A DNA stretch of 64,000 nucleotides from Antedon mediterranea (Eukaryota; Echinodermata; Crinoidea; Comatulida; Antedonidae). A program made the position numbers and the translations under genes. The stretch spans positions 21,356,001 to 21,420,000 of the forward strand of contig NC_092671.1 in assembly GCF_964355755.1 (NCBI RefSeq). Reading direction: 5' to 3'. The notes under the pieces were generated by a model. The model was not told where the DNA came from. It did no database searches and saw only the letters and a program-made list of their open reading frames with translations. Numbering within the stretch: the stretch's first letter is position 1; every line of letters starts with the position of its first letter. Shown here one piece after another: positions 63,901 to 64,000 of this stretch.

Positions 63901-64000
63901 TACACAAAAACATCAAAGTGGTTAAAATCACATTATAAACCGTTTTAGACCATTTTGAGCATTTCGATAACACTTTTCACACAAAAACATCAAAGTGCTT
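60910..64000 (+). repeat. 88-bp satellite array, segment 6
   Basis: This is 3.1 kb of continuous satellite and is the SINE-downstream block seen at 42.0-45.1 kb, ending inside a C/A hybrid monomer at the window edge. No gene is visible. The array continues past the window on this side too. Confidence 0.97.

Larger units (their letters stand above)
58780..64000 (+). repeat. Dispersed duplication block, right copy (pairs with 39.9-45.1 kb)
   Basis: This block matches the left copy at an offset of 18,890 and is still matching at the last base, so its true end is outside the window. Scattered differences were seen, among them gggttatccc in the SINE, acaccaaagtttac (61,323), aacgcc (61,587), tttcgataaaac (61,917), catatggataac (62,855) and ccttaaaatcg (62,989); the left copy has its own aataacttc (42,713). 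That is roughly 99.8% identity by eye. Confidence 0.87.

Noticed and set aside
1-64000. Bacterial, phage or plasmid origin with iterons
   Set aside because: There are no coding genes in 64 kb, the satellite has higher-order structure, and the insert has a Pol III promoter. All point to a eukaryote.

Overview
This window is eukaryotic satellite DNA. I see no protein-coding gene, rRNA gene, CRISPR array or prokaryotic operon on either strand. About 97% of it is a head-to-tail tandem array built on an AT-rich unit of 88 bp (about 32% G+C in the common form). All of the array I read has the same orientation. Nearly every monomer opens with the same block, ttttagaccattttg, and the monomers fall into recognisable classes: A (88 bp, the commonest), B (78 bp, from a 10-bp shortening near the 3' end), C (87 bp) and D (87 bp), plus hybrids.

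The classes recur in fixed orders, so this is a higher-order-repeat (HOR) satellite. The clearest HOR is a 13-monomer unit of 1,121-1,122 bp, three times in tandem at 4,939-8,302. A 7-monomer unit of 607 bp is doubled at 784-1,996 and again at 24,767-25,979. Larger tandem duplications overlie these, with periods of 1,892 bp (10,752-14,762), 2,239 bp (16,636-21,152), 5,611 bp (31,065-42,317), 506 bp (31,309-32,288 and its copy at 36,920-37,899) and 251 bp (52,360-52,900). There are also dispersed duplications: about 39.9-45.1 kb matches 58.8-64.0 kb at an offset of 18,890 bp, and about 14-22 kb matches 50.3-56.5 kb. The pattern fits repeated unequal exchange or replication-based amplification.

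The only non-satellite sequence is a 353-bp element present five times (2,841-3,193; 26,485-26,837; 36,056-36,408; 41,667-42,019; 60,557-60,909), always in the + orientation and always at the same base of the same monomer. It has a tRNA-Leu/Ser-like head with RNA polymerase III A and B boxes, a hairpin-rich body and an A/T-rich tail of aaat-type repeats. It is therefore a tRNA-derived SINE. The shared insertion point and shared flanks show one insertion that was copied with the array, not five insertions.

The organism is most likely an animal, probably an invertebrate, because the SINE body resembles tRNA-derived SINEs with a conserved central domain that I associate with invertebrate metazoans. 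That is recall, not a search result. Such arrays are typical of centromeric, pericentromeric or other heterochromatic blocks; which one applies here cannot be read from the sequence. I found no evidence for a new gene system. The interest lies in the HOR architecture, the SINE carried by it, and the conserved palindromes and hairpins.
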